DNA of 10,393 bases, taken from contig NJDH01000032.1 in assembly GCA_002254405.1 (NCBI GenBank), positions 1 to 10,393 of the forward strand. The letters run 5' to 3'. A model generated the notes under the pieces. It was not told the origin of the DNA and made no database searches. It worked only from the letters and a program-made list of their open reading frames with translations. Source of the DNA: Candidatus Altarchaeales archaeon ex4484_96 (GTDB taxonomy: Archaea > Altiarchaeota > Altiarchaeia > IMC4 > QMZM01). Shown piece after piece: positions 1-6,509 of the stretch; within the stretch, counting starts at the first letter, position 1; each line of letters opens with the position of its first letter. The translations under genes were made by a program, and so were the position numbers.

Positions 1-2
1 AT

Positions 3-707
3 AATGTTGTCCTGGGAACACGCTCAGGTGATGTTTTTTTCTTTGAGGGAGGGGAGCTGATGTGGAATAAAAAACTCGACGCATACGTCATCGAGTCCAT
101 TATTGATGAAAATCTCATCAAGGTGGTGTCCGATAAGAGGATTTATGTATTTGACTACTATGGTAGAACGCTTTTAAATAAAAGCTTTCCCAGCTACATC
201 AGGTCTACTTCGATAACCCCGGATTATTTCTCGGCGGGTTTAGGCAACAACGAGCTTTATCTTGTAGACAACAGGGGGGAGACGATATGGTCCAACCAGT
301 TAAGGGACCAGATAGGCGTCATAGATATCTCCACACACGTTGTCTGCGGGCTGAGAAACGGTGAAGTCCATGTTTTTGATTTAGCCGGAAGAGAAATAAA
401 TGTATTTAACCTCAACGCCCCCGTAGTGTCTATCTCAAAGCTCACCAACAACATATTAGCCAGCACCCTCAACAACAGACTATACCTGCTGAATATATAC
501 GGCGGGGTTGAGTGGGTTCAAAAAACAGAGGGATACGTAACCACCTCACATCTATCCAGGGATTATCTAATAGCTGGCTCCTCTCTTGGGGAATTATATT
601 ACCTGAGGATGTTTCGTAACCCCCAGCAGGTTAAATTAGTCACAGGGTTCGTGATATTAAGCCTAGTAATCGGATTGATTATTTTAATTATATCGCTTCG
701 TTATTGA
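3..707 (+). CDS. Beta-propeller repeat protein with C-terminal membrane anchor (5' end outside window)
   Basis: The protein consists of PQQ/WD40-like beta-propeller repeats of about 38 residues. Each repeat has a core like GxxNxxLYLxDxxGxxxW; examples are GLGNNELYLVDNRGETIW, GLRNGEVHVFDLAGREI and STLNNRLYLLNIYGG. The first ATG is at 60, but the same frame is open to the left edge and encodes another repeat core (GTRSGDVFFFEGGELMW, read across the ATG). The ATG at 60 is therefore almost certainly internal and the gene is cut by the window edge. After the last repeat there is a single hydrophobic helix (roughly the last 23 residues), ending in Arg-Tyr, so the propeller is tethered to the membrane by its C-terminus. 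A signal peptide, if any, would lie outside the window, so the side of the membrane is unknown. The propeller probably serves as a binding scaffold; no catalytic motif is visible. The stop codon lies 8 bases before the next gene's ATG, which suggests co-transcription. Confidence 0.8.
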   Translation, partial: NVVLGTRSGDVFFFEGGELMWNKKLDAYVIESIIDENLIKVVSDKRIYVFDYYGRTLLNKSFPSYIRSTSITPDYFSAGLGNNELYLVDNRGETIWSNQLRDQIGVIDISTHVVCGLRNGEVHVFDLAGREINVFNLNAPVVSISKLTNNILASTLNNRLYLLNIYGGVEWVQKTEGYVTTSHLSRDYLIAGSSLGELYYLRMFRNPQQVKLVTGFVILSLVIGLIILIISLRY

Positions 708-715
708 ATGATAAA

Positions 716-1480
716 ATGGAGGTCGGAATAGTAGGTAAACCAAACGTTGGGAAATCCACTTTCTTTCGGGCTTTGACCCTGAAGGACGCGCAGATAGCTG
801 ACTTCCCGTTCACGACAATCGAACCGAACGTGGGAGTCGGGTACGTGAGGAGCAGGTGCGCTGGGTCTTTTTTTGGATTGCAATGCAATGCCGTAAACTC
901 GGTGTGTAAGAGTGGATACAGGTTTGTTCCCATCAAGGTTATCGATGTAGCAGGGCTGGTTCCAGGAGCCCATGAAGGCAAGGGCCTGGGCAACCAGTTC
1001 TTGGACGATCTTAGAAGAGCGGATGTTTTAATCCATGTAGTGGACATCTCAGGTAAAACAGACGAGAAAGGCAATAAAACCAGGGGATACGATCCAGCTA
1101 ATGATATCATGTTTTTGGAGGAGGAAATAAACCACTGGTTTCAGGCTATACTCAAGAGAAACTGGTCTAAGATAAGCTCTAAGGTAAAGCATGGAAATGC
1201 AGATTTAGTTTCTGAGCTGTCTACTCAGCTGGCTGGGTTAGGGATAGCCGAAACACATGTTAATGAGGCGTTAAGTAAAGCAAAGCTCAACCCCGAGAAA
1301 GATTGGGGTAGCGGTGAATTAGAGGATTTCGCGGTGGCTTTAAGGATTATCTCCAAGCCGATTCTGGTAGCAGCAAACAAGATAGACCTTGATGAGCAAC
1401 GTAATTACGAGAGATTAAGCAAAAAATACGAGATTATCCCGGTCTGCTCCGAAGCAGAGCTTGCATTAAAGCAGGCTTAA
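716..1480 (+). CDS. YchF/Obg-like GTPase, N-terminal G-domain part of a frame-disrupted gene
   Basis: This is the GTP-binding part of an archaeal YchF-like translation-associated GTPase, a TRAFAC-class P-loop protein. G1 is GKPNVGKST (residues 7-15), the switch I region is FPFTTIEPNVGVG (30-42), G3 is DVAG (77-80) followed by LVPGAHEGKGLG, G4 is NKID (221-224), and a G5-like SEAE is at 245-248. A cysteine-containing insert (Cys48, Cys57, Cys64) sits before G3, as in archaeal members. ATG 716 is preferred because it places G1 exactly as in homologues; an in-frame TTG at 704 would add four residues and overlap the previous stop. The frame stops after 254 residues, whereas archaeal members are about 390-400 residues (from memory). 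The missing helical linker and TGS domain continue in another frame just downstream. The gene is therefore either a recent pseudogene or carries a sequence or assembly error. Confidence 0.85.
   Translation: MEVGIVGKPNVGKSTFFRALTLKDAQIADFPFTTIEPNVGVGYVRSRCAGSFFGLQCNAVNSVCKSGYRFVPIKVIDVAGLVPGAHEGKGLGNQFLDDLRRADVLIHVVDISGKTDEKGNKTRGYDPANDIMFLEEEINHWFQAILKRNWSKISSKVKHGNADLVSELSTQLAGLGIAETHVNEALSKAKLNPEKDWGSGELEDFAVALRIISKPILVAANKIDLDEQRNYERLSKKYEIIPVCSEAELALKQA
1467..1480 (+). other. Frame-disruption junction in the YchF-like GTPase gene
   Basis: The upstream frame ends at TAA 1478-1480 and the downstream frame has TAA at 1467-1469, so the switch must fall between these points. The A8 run at 1495-1502 lies beyond both stops and cannot repair the gene. 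From memory, archaeal homologues have about 25 residues between the SAEAELAL and KQKKAL motifs; here there is room for only about 7. This suggests a deletion of about 50 bases that is not a multiple of three, rather than a one-base indel. Confidence 0.6.
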
Positions 1481-1832
1481 TCTCCCGGATAAACAAAAAA
1501 AAGCCCTTGATTTCATAAGAGAAAAAATAATCAAAAGATACGGCTCAACGGGGGTGCAGGATTGCCTAAACAAGGCGGTGTTTGATTTGCTGGGGTTGAT
1601 AGTAGTATATCCCGTGGAAAACGAAGGAAAGCTAACGGACAAGAAAGGAAACACATTACCTGATGCTTATTTCTTGCCCGATGAAAGCAGTGTTTTGGAT
1701 TTAGCCTACCAGATACACACGGACATAGGGGATAAATTCATAGGAGCAATAGACTGTAAAACAAAGATGAAGGTGGGAAGAGAGCATAAACTAAAAAACG
1801 GTGATGTTATCAAAATCATTACCTGCAGGTGA
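1470..1832 (+). CDS. YchF/Obg-like GTPase, C-terminal TGS-domain part in a shifted frame
   Basis: This frame, shifted by +1 relative to the upstream G-domain frame, carries the rest of the same protein. It has the helix DKQKKALDFIREKI, then the conserved YGSTGVQ segment, then a TGS domain from FDLLGLIVVYPVE to the end (IHTDIGD, LKNGDVIKI). TGS domains are small beta-grasp modules that probably bind RNA or the ribosome. The frame is open from 1470, after a stop at 1467-1469. No ATG, GTG or TTG is available before GTG 1554, which lies inside the conserved STGVQ motif and is a poor start. Independent translation is therefore unlikely, and this is best read as the 3' half of one broken gene. The last bases (GGTGAG, 1828-1833) also form the ribosome binding site of the next gene. 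Confidence 0.8.
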   Translation, partial: SRLNLPDKQKKALDFIREKIIKRYGSTGVQDCLNKAVFDLLGLIVVYPVENEGKLTDKKGNTLPDAYFLPDESSVLDLAYQIHTDIGDKFIGAIDCKTKMKVGREHKLKNGDVIKIITCR

Positions 1833-1833
1833 G
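1828..1833 (+). promoter_or_regulatory. Ribosome binding site of the membrane protein gene
   Basis: GGTGAG lies 5 bases before ATG 1839 and contains the TGA stop of the GTPase frame. GGTGA pairs with the usual archaeal 16S rRNA 3' end. It supports the chosen start and translational coupling of the two genes. Confidence 0.7.
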
Positions 1834-1838
1834 ATAAT

Positions 1839-2798
1839 ATGGAGAAACTGGAGAACATAATAAATAAGGGAGTAAACGACTGGGGGAAAAATTACGTGCT
1901 GAGTATGCCGTTCATTTTAGATAGATTATTTTGGTATATGCTGCAGTTTATATTAGGGGTCGCATTAGGTATCATCATTTTTTTTATGCTACCGTCAGAT
2001 ATCATCGATGAACCCGATTTATTTAGCGCCTTTCTCGCTTCAGGCGACATATTATCCATCGCAGGGATTATATCCGCCCTTGCCTTTGTATTTCTTGTCG
2101 TCAGGATGCTGGTCGGGGGTTTTCTAATATCCGGGGCTACTGGTATGAGCCTTGATGTCTTGGAGAAAAAACAAACCGGTTTATCTCAGATGATAAGATA
2201 CGGGCTTAGATACTATCATAAGCTGTTTGCGGCTAACCTGCTTGTTTTATTAACCCTTTTATGCGGGGAAATCATCATAGTCGGGGCTTTCTTTGGCTTA
2301 CCTTATGAGATAGGTTGGCTTGCCAGGGAAAACCCCATGTTTGTATTAGGGCTGATTGCCATCATGGCAGGATTATGTTTTAGTGTGATATATGCCCTAT
2401 TGGTGGACATATCATTCAAAAATGTTCAATTCGCTTTGGTTTACTCCAAAAAGGGTGTTTTAGACAGCCTGAAAACAAGCATCAATTTCTTTAAAATAAA
2501 CAAACTTGATGTTTTCCTGATATGGTTGATTGTTTTGATTATTGGATTATTCGCATATTCTGTGAACTTCATAATATCGGTTTTTTTCGGCCTCATCCCA
2601 ATAGTTGGGCCGCTGATAGCCCAGCTTTTGATTTTGGTCGTATACCTGATACTCTCTTTTGTTTTAGACCCTGTTTCAACACTCTGGTATGGCAGGCTTT
2701 ACGTTGACAGGAAACTGGGTTTTAATCCAGCAAATCCAGAAAAAAGCATTGAACCCGCGTATCAGACACCAGCTCCGGATGAAACGATAAAACAATAA
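1839..2798 (+). CDS. Six-helix integral membrane protein of unknown function
   Basis: This is a 319-residue protein with about six predicted membrane helices, at roughly residues 30-51, 71-100, 128-153, 166-190, 223-250 and 255-280. It has an amphipathic N-terminus and a hydrophilic, proline-rich tail (295-319). Glycine- and proline-rich turns such as GLIPIVGPLIAQL near the last helices, and a cytoplasm-like segment with a run of small helices (SKKGVLDSLKTSINFFK), recall archaeal membrane families of the DUF4013/DUF7847 or GPDPase-membrane-domain type. This is a resemblance in layout only, not a firm assignment. There are no catalytic, transporter or binding motifs I recognise. The start is fixed by a strong GGTGAG site overlapping the previous stop. 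The 3' end overlaps the convergent pdxT gene by 77 bp; the overlap encodes the disordered-looking tail. Confidence 0.8.
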   Translation: MEKLENIINKGVNDWGKNYVLSMPFILDRLFWYMLQFILGVALGIIIFFMLPSDIIDEPDLFSAFLASGDILSIAGIISALAFVFLVVRMLVGGFLISGATGMSLDVLEKKQTGLSQMIRYGLRYYHKLFAANLLVLLTLLCGEIIIVGAFFGLPYEIGWLARENPMFVLGLIAIMAGLCFSVIYALLVDISFKNVQFALVYSKKGVLDSLKTSINFFKINKLDVFLIWLIVLIIGLFAYSVNFIISVFFGLIPIVGPLIAQLLILVVYLILSFVLDPVSTLWYGRLYVDRKLGFNPANPEKSIEPAYQTPAPDETIKQ

Positions 2799-3303
2799 TG
2801 TTATCCTGTTTAGCCATAACTCCAAGGCCATCGACCTTAGCCAGCACCTCACATCTTCCCCAGCTGCTTTTTATCGCAGGGGCTCTGATAAAGACCGCAG
2901 GGTAGTTACCCTTAAATCCCTTTATGCTCAAATCCTTCTCGAAGCTCTCTCTTTGCCTCCCGAACGCGTTTCTCTCAACCTCAAGATCCATGCAACCCAA
3001 AATGAATCGATTGTCTTCAACCTTTGATGCCAGCAAAACCATCCCAGCGCAGGTCCCCATCACCGGCTTGTTTTCAGCAACAAAATTTTTTATCACCCCA
3101 TCAAGCCCGTACATCCTGATAAGCCGTCCTATGGTGGTGCTCTCCCCGCCCGGGAAAACCAGGGCATCTGATTCAGCTAATTGCTTCCTTGAAGCCACCG
3201 CATCAACCGAAGCATTTAAACCCGTTGATTCAACAGCTTTTTTCATGGAAACCAAATGCTCTGTTACAGAGCCCTGAAGCGAGAATATCCCGATTTTTTT
3301 CAT
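2722..3303 (-). CDS. pdxT: Pyridoxal 5'-phosphate synthase glutaminase subunit PdxT
   Basis: PdxT is the class I glutamine amidotransferase subunit of the DXP-independent vitamin B6 pathway. It hydrolyses glutamine and passes ammonia to PdxS, which makes PLP from ribose 5-phosphate and glyceraldehyde 3-phosphate. The 193-residue length is typical. Visible signatures are GGESTTIGRL (52-61), the nucleophile elbow GTCAG with Cys85, the family motif RNAFGRQ (111-117), and the catalytic His175 and Glu177 in FHPEL. All catalytic residues are present. The ATG overlaps the lysS stop as ATGA (3300-3303), so the gene is probably translationally coupled to lysS. PdxS, its obligate partner, is not in the window. 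The 3' end overlaps the tail of the convergent membrane protein gene. Confidence 0.96.
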   Translation of the reverse strand: MKKIGIFSLQGSVTEHLVSMKKAVESTGLNASVDAVASRKQLAESDALVFPGGESTTIGRLIRMYGLDGVIKNFVAENKPVMGTCAGMVLLASKVEDNRFILGCMDLEVERNAFGRQRESFEKDLSIKGFKGNYPAVFIRAPAIKSSWGRCEVLAKVDGLGVMAKQDNIIVLSFHPELVSDTRVQCFFLDLLD

Positions 3304-4901
3304 CTGAATCTTTTTTTAACGAAATCAACATCCAGGGACAACAGGAAAAAAGCAGCCTTAGGCCCCCTGTTTTTCCCTATCAGAACCTGGTAGATGTCCC
3401 TGAAAACCTCTGATGGTTTAATCTGATGTTCCCGGGATATTTCATATATTCTTTTATGCAGCGTTTCGGCGCTGGGATTATCATCCAGTTCATGAGCTAT
3501 CTCAAGTAATACCTTGCGCTCATCCGGGCTCAGCTTCTTTTTATTCTTTTCTGCTTGCTCGTCTCCCACGAGATTAAATCTTAGGTTATCTGGTCCGCAG
3601 GATTCAGCCCACTCGCCTGCGACATGTAATCTTCTCATAAGACGTTTGACATCGAATCCGCTATATCCCGCCCGCTTTATTCTGTTAACGGCTTCATCTG
3701 AATCCAGCTCACCCAACACCTGGGATAAGACAGCGCATAATGTGAAGGGGACCTGCAGAAGCCTTGGTTTTTTTATCTGCGACATCGCATATAATTGTTT
3801 TTCTTTTTCCGCTCCTTCCTCAAGCCCGAAAAAAATTCTTTCCGCCTTATCGTATTCATCCACCAGATTCGGCAGGGAGGAAAGCTTAATATCCCTTTGT
3901 TTTTTCAGCCGCTTGTACATGAAATACTTGAGCACCTCAGGCTCGCATATTCTAAGCCAGTCTCTTAGTGTTATGACATTGCCCTTGGATGAGGATATTT
4001 TCTCCCCGTTGAGTGTGAAAAATTCATAGATTACCGGGAGAGGCGGCTCCCATCCCAGGATTTCCGCAGATATTATCTTGGATGTCCAGTATGAGCCGCC
4101 TGCGCTGGCGTGTTCCTTGCCCAGGGGCTCGCATGTTACCTTAAAGTGCTTCCAGCGCACGGCCCACTCAATCCTCCAGGGCAGCTTTCCCTCTCCTTTT
4201 CTGATATCAGACTCCCCCTCAAACCCACATCCTTTAACCTTTCTCCCCGATAACGTGGTATCCTCGCACACATAAGAGACCCTCAATCCGTTTAATTCCG
4301 TGGGCCGCGTGGTTGCGATTTTCCCGCAGGACTCACATATCGGGCTCCAATATATGCTGTCCTCGGGAAGAGGTTTCTTACGGAAACGATTCAGTATCCG
4401 GGTTACCTCATCTGATTTATTGAATACTTCTTTTATTTCTTTTTCGAATGCGTTTTTTTTGTATAGCTCAGTGGCTGAATACGCCTTGGGCCTGACACCG
4501 AATTCATCCAGGTTAGATAGGAAGGGCTCAACGTAGTGCTGGACAAAGCCCTGATGGCATCCGAGGGGGTCTGGTATGTCTTTCACGGGATAGCCAAGGT
4601 AGTCTCCCAGATCATTCACATCAGGCGTGTTACGGAAGGGGTTTTGCGATACCTCGTCAAGGTATTTGGTTGTTGAATGGATTTTGCCGGGCACCCGCCG
4701 AAATGGGTCTGAGTCATCGGCTATCCATATAAAATCGACTTCAGCGTTTTCTTCATCTAACGCCTTCCTTATAGCATCACCCCTTATAACATCCGATGCG
4801 TTCCCTATGTGGGGCACGCCCGAGATGGAGGTTCCTGTTTCAATAACCTGCGCCCCCACGCGTTCAAGGAGCTTTTCTGCTACCGCATTAAACCATTGCA
4901 T
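3300..4901 (-). CDS. lysS: Class I lysyl-tRNA synthetase
   Basis: This enzyme charges tRNA-Lys with lysine and belongs to the class I type found in most archaea and some bacteria. The Rossmann catalytic domain starts with PHIGN (HIGH motif; residues 31-35, counted from the TTG below). The KMSKS equivalent KISSSKG is at 302-308, and CEPLGKEHASAGGSY (258-272) is a conserved class I LysRS block. Between them is a probable zinc-binding insert with Cys190, Cys193, Cys213 and Cys226. The C-terminal part (about 330-534) is the helical anticodon-binding region. The start could be TTG at 4904 or the adjacent ATG at 4901; ATG is preferred, giving 533 residues. The gene appears complete. It lies 36 bp after the DUF835 gene on the same strand and overlaps pdxT by 4 bp. 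Confidence 0.97.
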   Translation of the reverse strand: MQWFNAVAEKLLERVGAQVIETGTSISGVPHIGNASDVIRGDAIRKALDEENAEVDFIWIADDSDPFRRVPGKIHSTTKYLDEVSQNPFRNTPDVNDLGDYLGYPVKDIPDPLGCHQGFVQHYVEPFLSNLDEFGVRPKAYSATELYKKNAFEKEIKEVFNKSDEVTRILNRFRKKPLPEDSIYWSPICESCGKIATTRPTELNGLRVSYVCEDTTLSGRKVKGCGFEGESDIRKGEGKLPWRIEWAVRWKHFKVTCEPLGKEHASAGGSYWTSKIISAEILGWEPPLPVIYEFFTLNGEKISSSKGNVITLRDWLRICEPEVLKYFMYKRLKKQRDIKLSSLPNLVDEYDKAERIFFGLEEGAEKEKQLYAMSQIKKPRLLQVPFTLCAVLSQVLGELDSDEAVNRIKRAGYSGFDVKRLMRRLHVAGEWAESCGPDNLRFNLVGDEQAEKNKKKLSPDERKVLLEIAHELDDNPSAETLHKRIYEISREHQIKPSEVFRDIYQVLIGKNRGPKAAFFLLSLDVDFVKKRFR

Positions 4902-4920
4902 CAATAAATATTAGATAGAG

Positions 4921-4930
4921 CATATAGAAA
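4921..4930 (-). promoter_or_regulatory. lysS: Possible TATA element for lysS-pdxT
   Basis: The minus strand reads TTTCTATATG, centred about 24-25 bases before the lysS ATG at 4901. That spacing suits a TATA box driving a leaderless or near-leaderless transcript, and no ribosome binding site is visible before lysS. The match to the archaeal consensus is moderate, and read-through from the DUF835 gene is an equally good explanation. Confidence 0.3.
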
Positions 4931-4937
4931 TAGACCA

Positions 4938-5984
4938 CTATAAGACGGTGCTCACCTCTCTTTCCAGCAAAGCCATCTCCTTGGAGGATAAGGCATCGGG
5001 ATTAAGAGGTATTATGAGCCTTGATGAGTGCACTCCTATCTTGTCCACAAGCCCCTGTATAAGATGCAGTGCCTGCTCGAAGTTAGAGTGGGTTATCAGA
5101 TACTCTATTCCGTCAAAAAGTATTATTGACTGGGCATTCGGGCTTTTCTCCAGGAAACTGGTGATTAATGCGAATATTCTCTCGGGTTCGGGGGAAACAG
5201 AATCCATGTCCGTCAGGGAGTCAGTCAGCCAGTAATATGATACATTAATCAAATCAGGGTGAGCTGAAACCTTCTTTGGATTCAGCCGGGATATGTATAA
5301 CCCGGTAAGTTCCGGGTTGGATACCTCATTAAAAAATAATTCAGTGCTCTTATCGGGCCTGTATTCCTTGATGATGCAGGTCTGGCCGGGTTTAATCTCG
5401 AGTTCTTTATCCCCAGAAACGGATTCGCTGAAGAACTCCTTAACGCCGTCTTTCCTTATGGCCTCAAGGGTTTTAATCAAGTCCCCGACCTCTGGGGTGA
5501 ATTTGGTTCTAATCCTGAGAGAAGAAACGCCTTTGATGGATATGCGTAGTTTACCTGTTAAGGTGAAAATGAACTGTATTATCTGGTGTAATCCAACAAT
5601 AACCAGCAAAAAAACCAGCAACAGCATAACCTGCATCGGGTTGGAAAGCGAAAGCAAAGAATTTAATTCCGGTATATTCTGTCTCAGAAAATCAAATACT
5701 AAATCCATAAGCGATGGATTATAAAAAGCGATTACGGAAGCTATTAATAAGACAACACCCCTCACAAGCTTATCCCATGAGATGAAAGTATGGTGTTCGA
5801 TGTTGAGTATATCATCATAGAACACTGGTGTGAATGACTTGGGGAAACTCTTTAAGCAAATAAGTCGCTCGTTTGTTAATACAACCTGATTATCGCCGAT
5901 TTTAAAGGATTTAAATGGTTTCTCATCCCCCATAAGATAGCTTCCATATTTTTCTCTTAATTCATCGATTAGTTTTTTTTCCAT
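4938..5984 (-). CDS. Membrane protein with PH-like N-terminus, two TM helices and C-terminal DUF835 domain
   Basis: The protein has 348 residues. Residues about 20-70 form a beta-rich PH-like segment (IGDNQVVLTNERLICLK). Two hydrophobic helices follow (about 74-93 and 118-142). A strand-helix segment at 145-178 may complete the PH-like fold. Residues about 199-343 match the DUF835 family, with the hallmarks ILFDGIEYLITH (288-299) and SRLIIPLNPDALSSKE (321-336). DUF835 proteins are archaeal, membrane-linked and of unknown biochemical function; many are thought to act in signalling. The domain resembles a KaiC-type ATPase core with a decayed P-loop: RPDKST at 209-214 replaces GxxxxGKST, and Asp291 sits at the Walker B position. 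An SD-like AGGT lies just before the ATG. The gene is transcribed divergently from the V4R-KaiC pair and lies upstream of lysS on the same strand. Confidence 0.8.
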   Translation of the reverse strand: MEKKLIDELREKYGSYLMGDEKPFKSFKIGDNQVVLTNERLICLKSFPKSFTPVFYDDILNIEHHTFISWDKLVRGVVLLIASVIAFYNPSLMDLVFDFLRQNIPELNSLLSLSNPMQVMLLLVFLLVIVGLHQIIQFIFTLTGKLRISIKGVSSLRIRTKFTPEVGDLIKTLEAIRKDGVKEFFSESVSGDKELEIKPGQTCIIKEYRPDKSTELFFNEVSNPELTGLYISRLNPKKVSAHPDLINVSYYWLTDSLTDMDSVSPEPERIFALITSFLEKSPNAQSIILFDGIEYLITHSNFEQALHLIQGLVDKIGVHSSRLIIPLNPDALSSKEMALLEREVSTVL

Positions 5985-6023
5985 TTAGACCTAATGAATC
6001 AATATATTCGACATCAACAATTA

Positions 6024-6033
6024 AATATTTATA
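6024..6033. promoter_or_regulatory. Shared TATA-like element in the divergent intergenic region
   Basis: AATATTTATA sits in the 98-bp region between the divergent DUF835 and V4R genes. Read on the plus strand it is preceded by an A-rich, BRE-like AATTAAA and would start transcription near 6055, giving a leader of about 27 bases to ATG 6083. Read on the minus strand, TATAAATA would start transcription near 6003, giving a short leader with AGGT before ATG 5984. One element could serve both directions. Confidence 0.4.
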
Positions 6034-6042
6034 GGTATGGAT

Positions 6043-6054
6043 TAATAATTATTA
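6043..6054. promoter_or_regulatory. 12-bp perfect palindrome, possible operator
   Basis: TAATAATTATTA is a perfect palindrome lying between the candidate TATA element and the predicted start of the V4R-KaiC transcript. A dimeric regulator bound here would block initiation. AT-rich palindromes also arise by chance, so this is only a candidate. Confidence 0.25.
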
Positions 6055-6082
6055 GTGTATCTTGGATATAGATACTATTTAA

Positions 6083-6508
6083 ATGGCTACCATAGAACTT
6101 GAAAAAGAGGAGATATTGGAAATCAAGAAACTGATAAATTCGATACTCGGTAAATCTGCTAGAGGTTTGTTTTACTCTATGGGGCAGATTATCGGGAAAA
6201 ATATTGCCAGCAGGGCGATGAACGAAAACAGAGAGGCTTTTTTCAGTAAAGCAGGTGAATTAATCATCCAAAGAAAACTAGCCGAGAGGATATCATTTGA
6301 GGGAGATATTGTTTCAACCCAAAACGGTGTCGAGATAATCTATGAAAGAGAACAACCCACAGATTCAAACAAATGCCATATTATGAGGGGGCTTATTGTC
6401 GCACTATATGAAAAATACGAGAGCAGCAAGAGATACTGTGAGGAAATGGAATGCCAGTCTCTTGGTACTGAAAGATGTGTTTTCAAAATAGAAAAAGAGA
6501 TGCTATAG
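6083..6508 (+). CDS. V4R-domain small-molecule-binding protein
   Basis: This is a 141-residue stand-alone V4R (4-vinyl reductase) domain, a fold that binds small hydrophobic ligands or metals and acts as a sensor domain in archaeal and bacterial regulators. The N-terminal helices include GLFYSMGQIIGKN (28-40). The C-terminal half carries the family signature: Cys98, the helix HIMRGLIVALYEKY (99-112), then CEEMECQSLGTERCVF with Cys119, Cys124 and Cys132 (119-134). The cysteines could bind a metal. There is no DNA-binding or output domain in this chain, so the signal must be passed to a partner. The obvious candidate is the KaiC-like ATPase that starts one base after its stop. There is no strong ribosome binding site before the ATG. 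Confidence 0.85.
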   Translation: MATIELEKEEILEIKKLINSILGKSARGLFYSMGQIIGKNIASRAMNENREAFFSKAGELIIQRKLAERISFEGDIVSTQNGVEIIYEREQPTDSNKCHIMRGLIVALYEKYESSKRYCEEMECQSLGTERCVFKIEKEML

Positions 6509-6509
6509 G

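Noticed and set aside
704..706. TTG as start codon of the GTPase
   Set aside because: It overlaps the previous stop and adds four residues before a start (ATG 716) that places the G1 motif at the normal position for the family.
688..1110. Open frame of 140 codons on the minus strand, antisense to the GTPase gene
   Set aside because: It is a reverse shadow of strongly conserved G-domain codons and has no ribosome binding site or known motif.
1495..1502. Run of eight A as a slippery site for programmed frameshifting in the GTPase gene
   Set aside because: It lies after the stop of the upstream frame (1478-1480), so ribosomes reading the G domain would terminate before reaching it.
3514..4029. 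Open frame of 171 codons on the plus strand, antisense to lysS
   Set aside because: It lies wholly inside the conserved lysS coding region, shows no recognisable protein signature, and its composition (serine- and leucine-rich) is what the reverse of lysS codons gives.
4902..4904. TTG as start codon of lysS
   Set aside because: It is immediately followed by an in-frame ATG, the more probable start; the difference is one residue.
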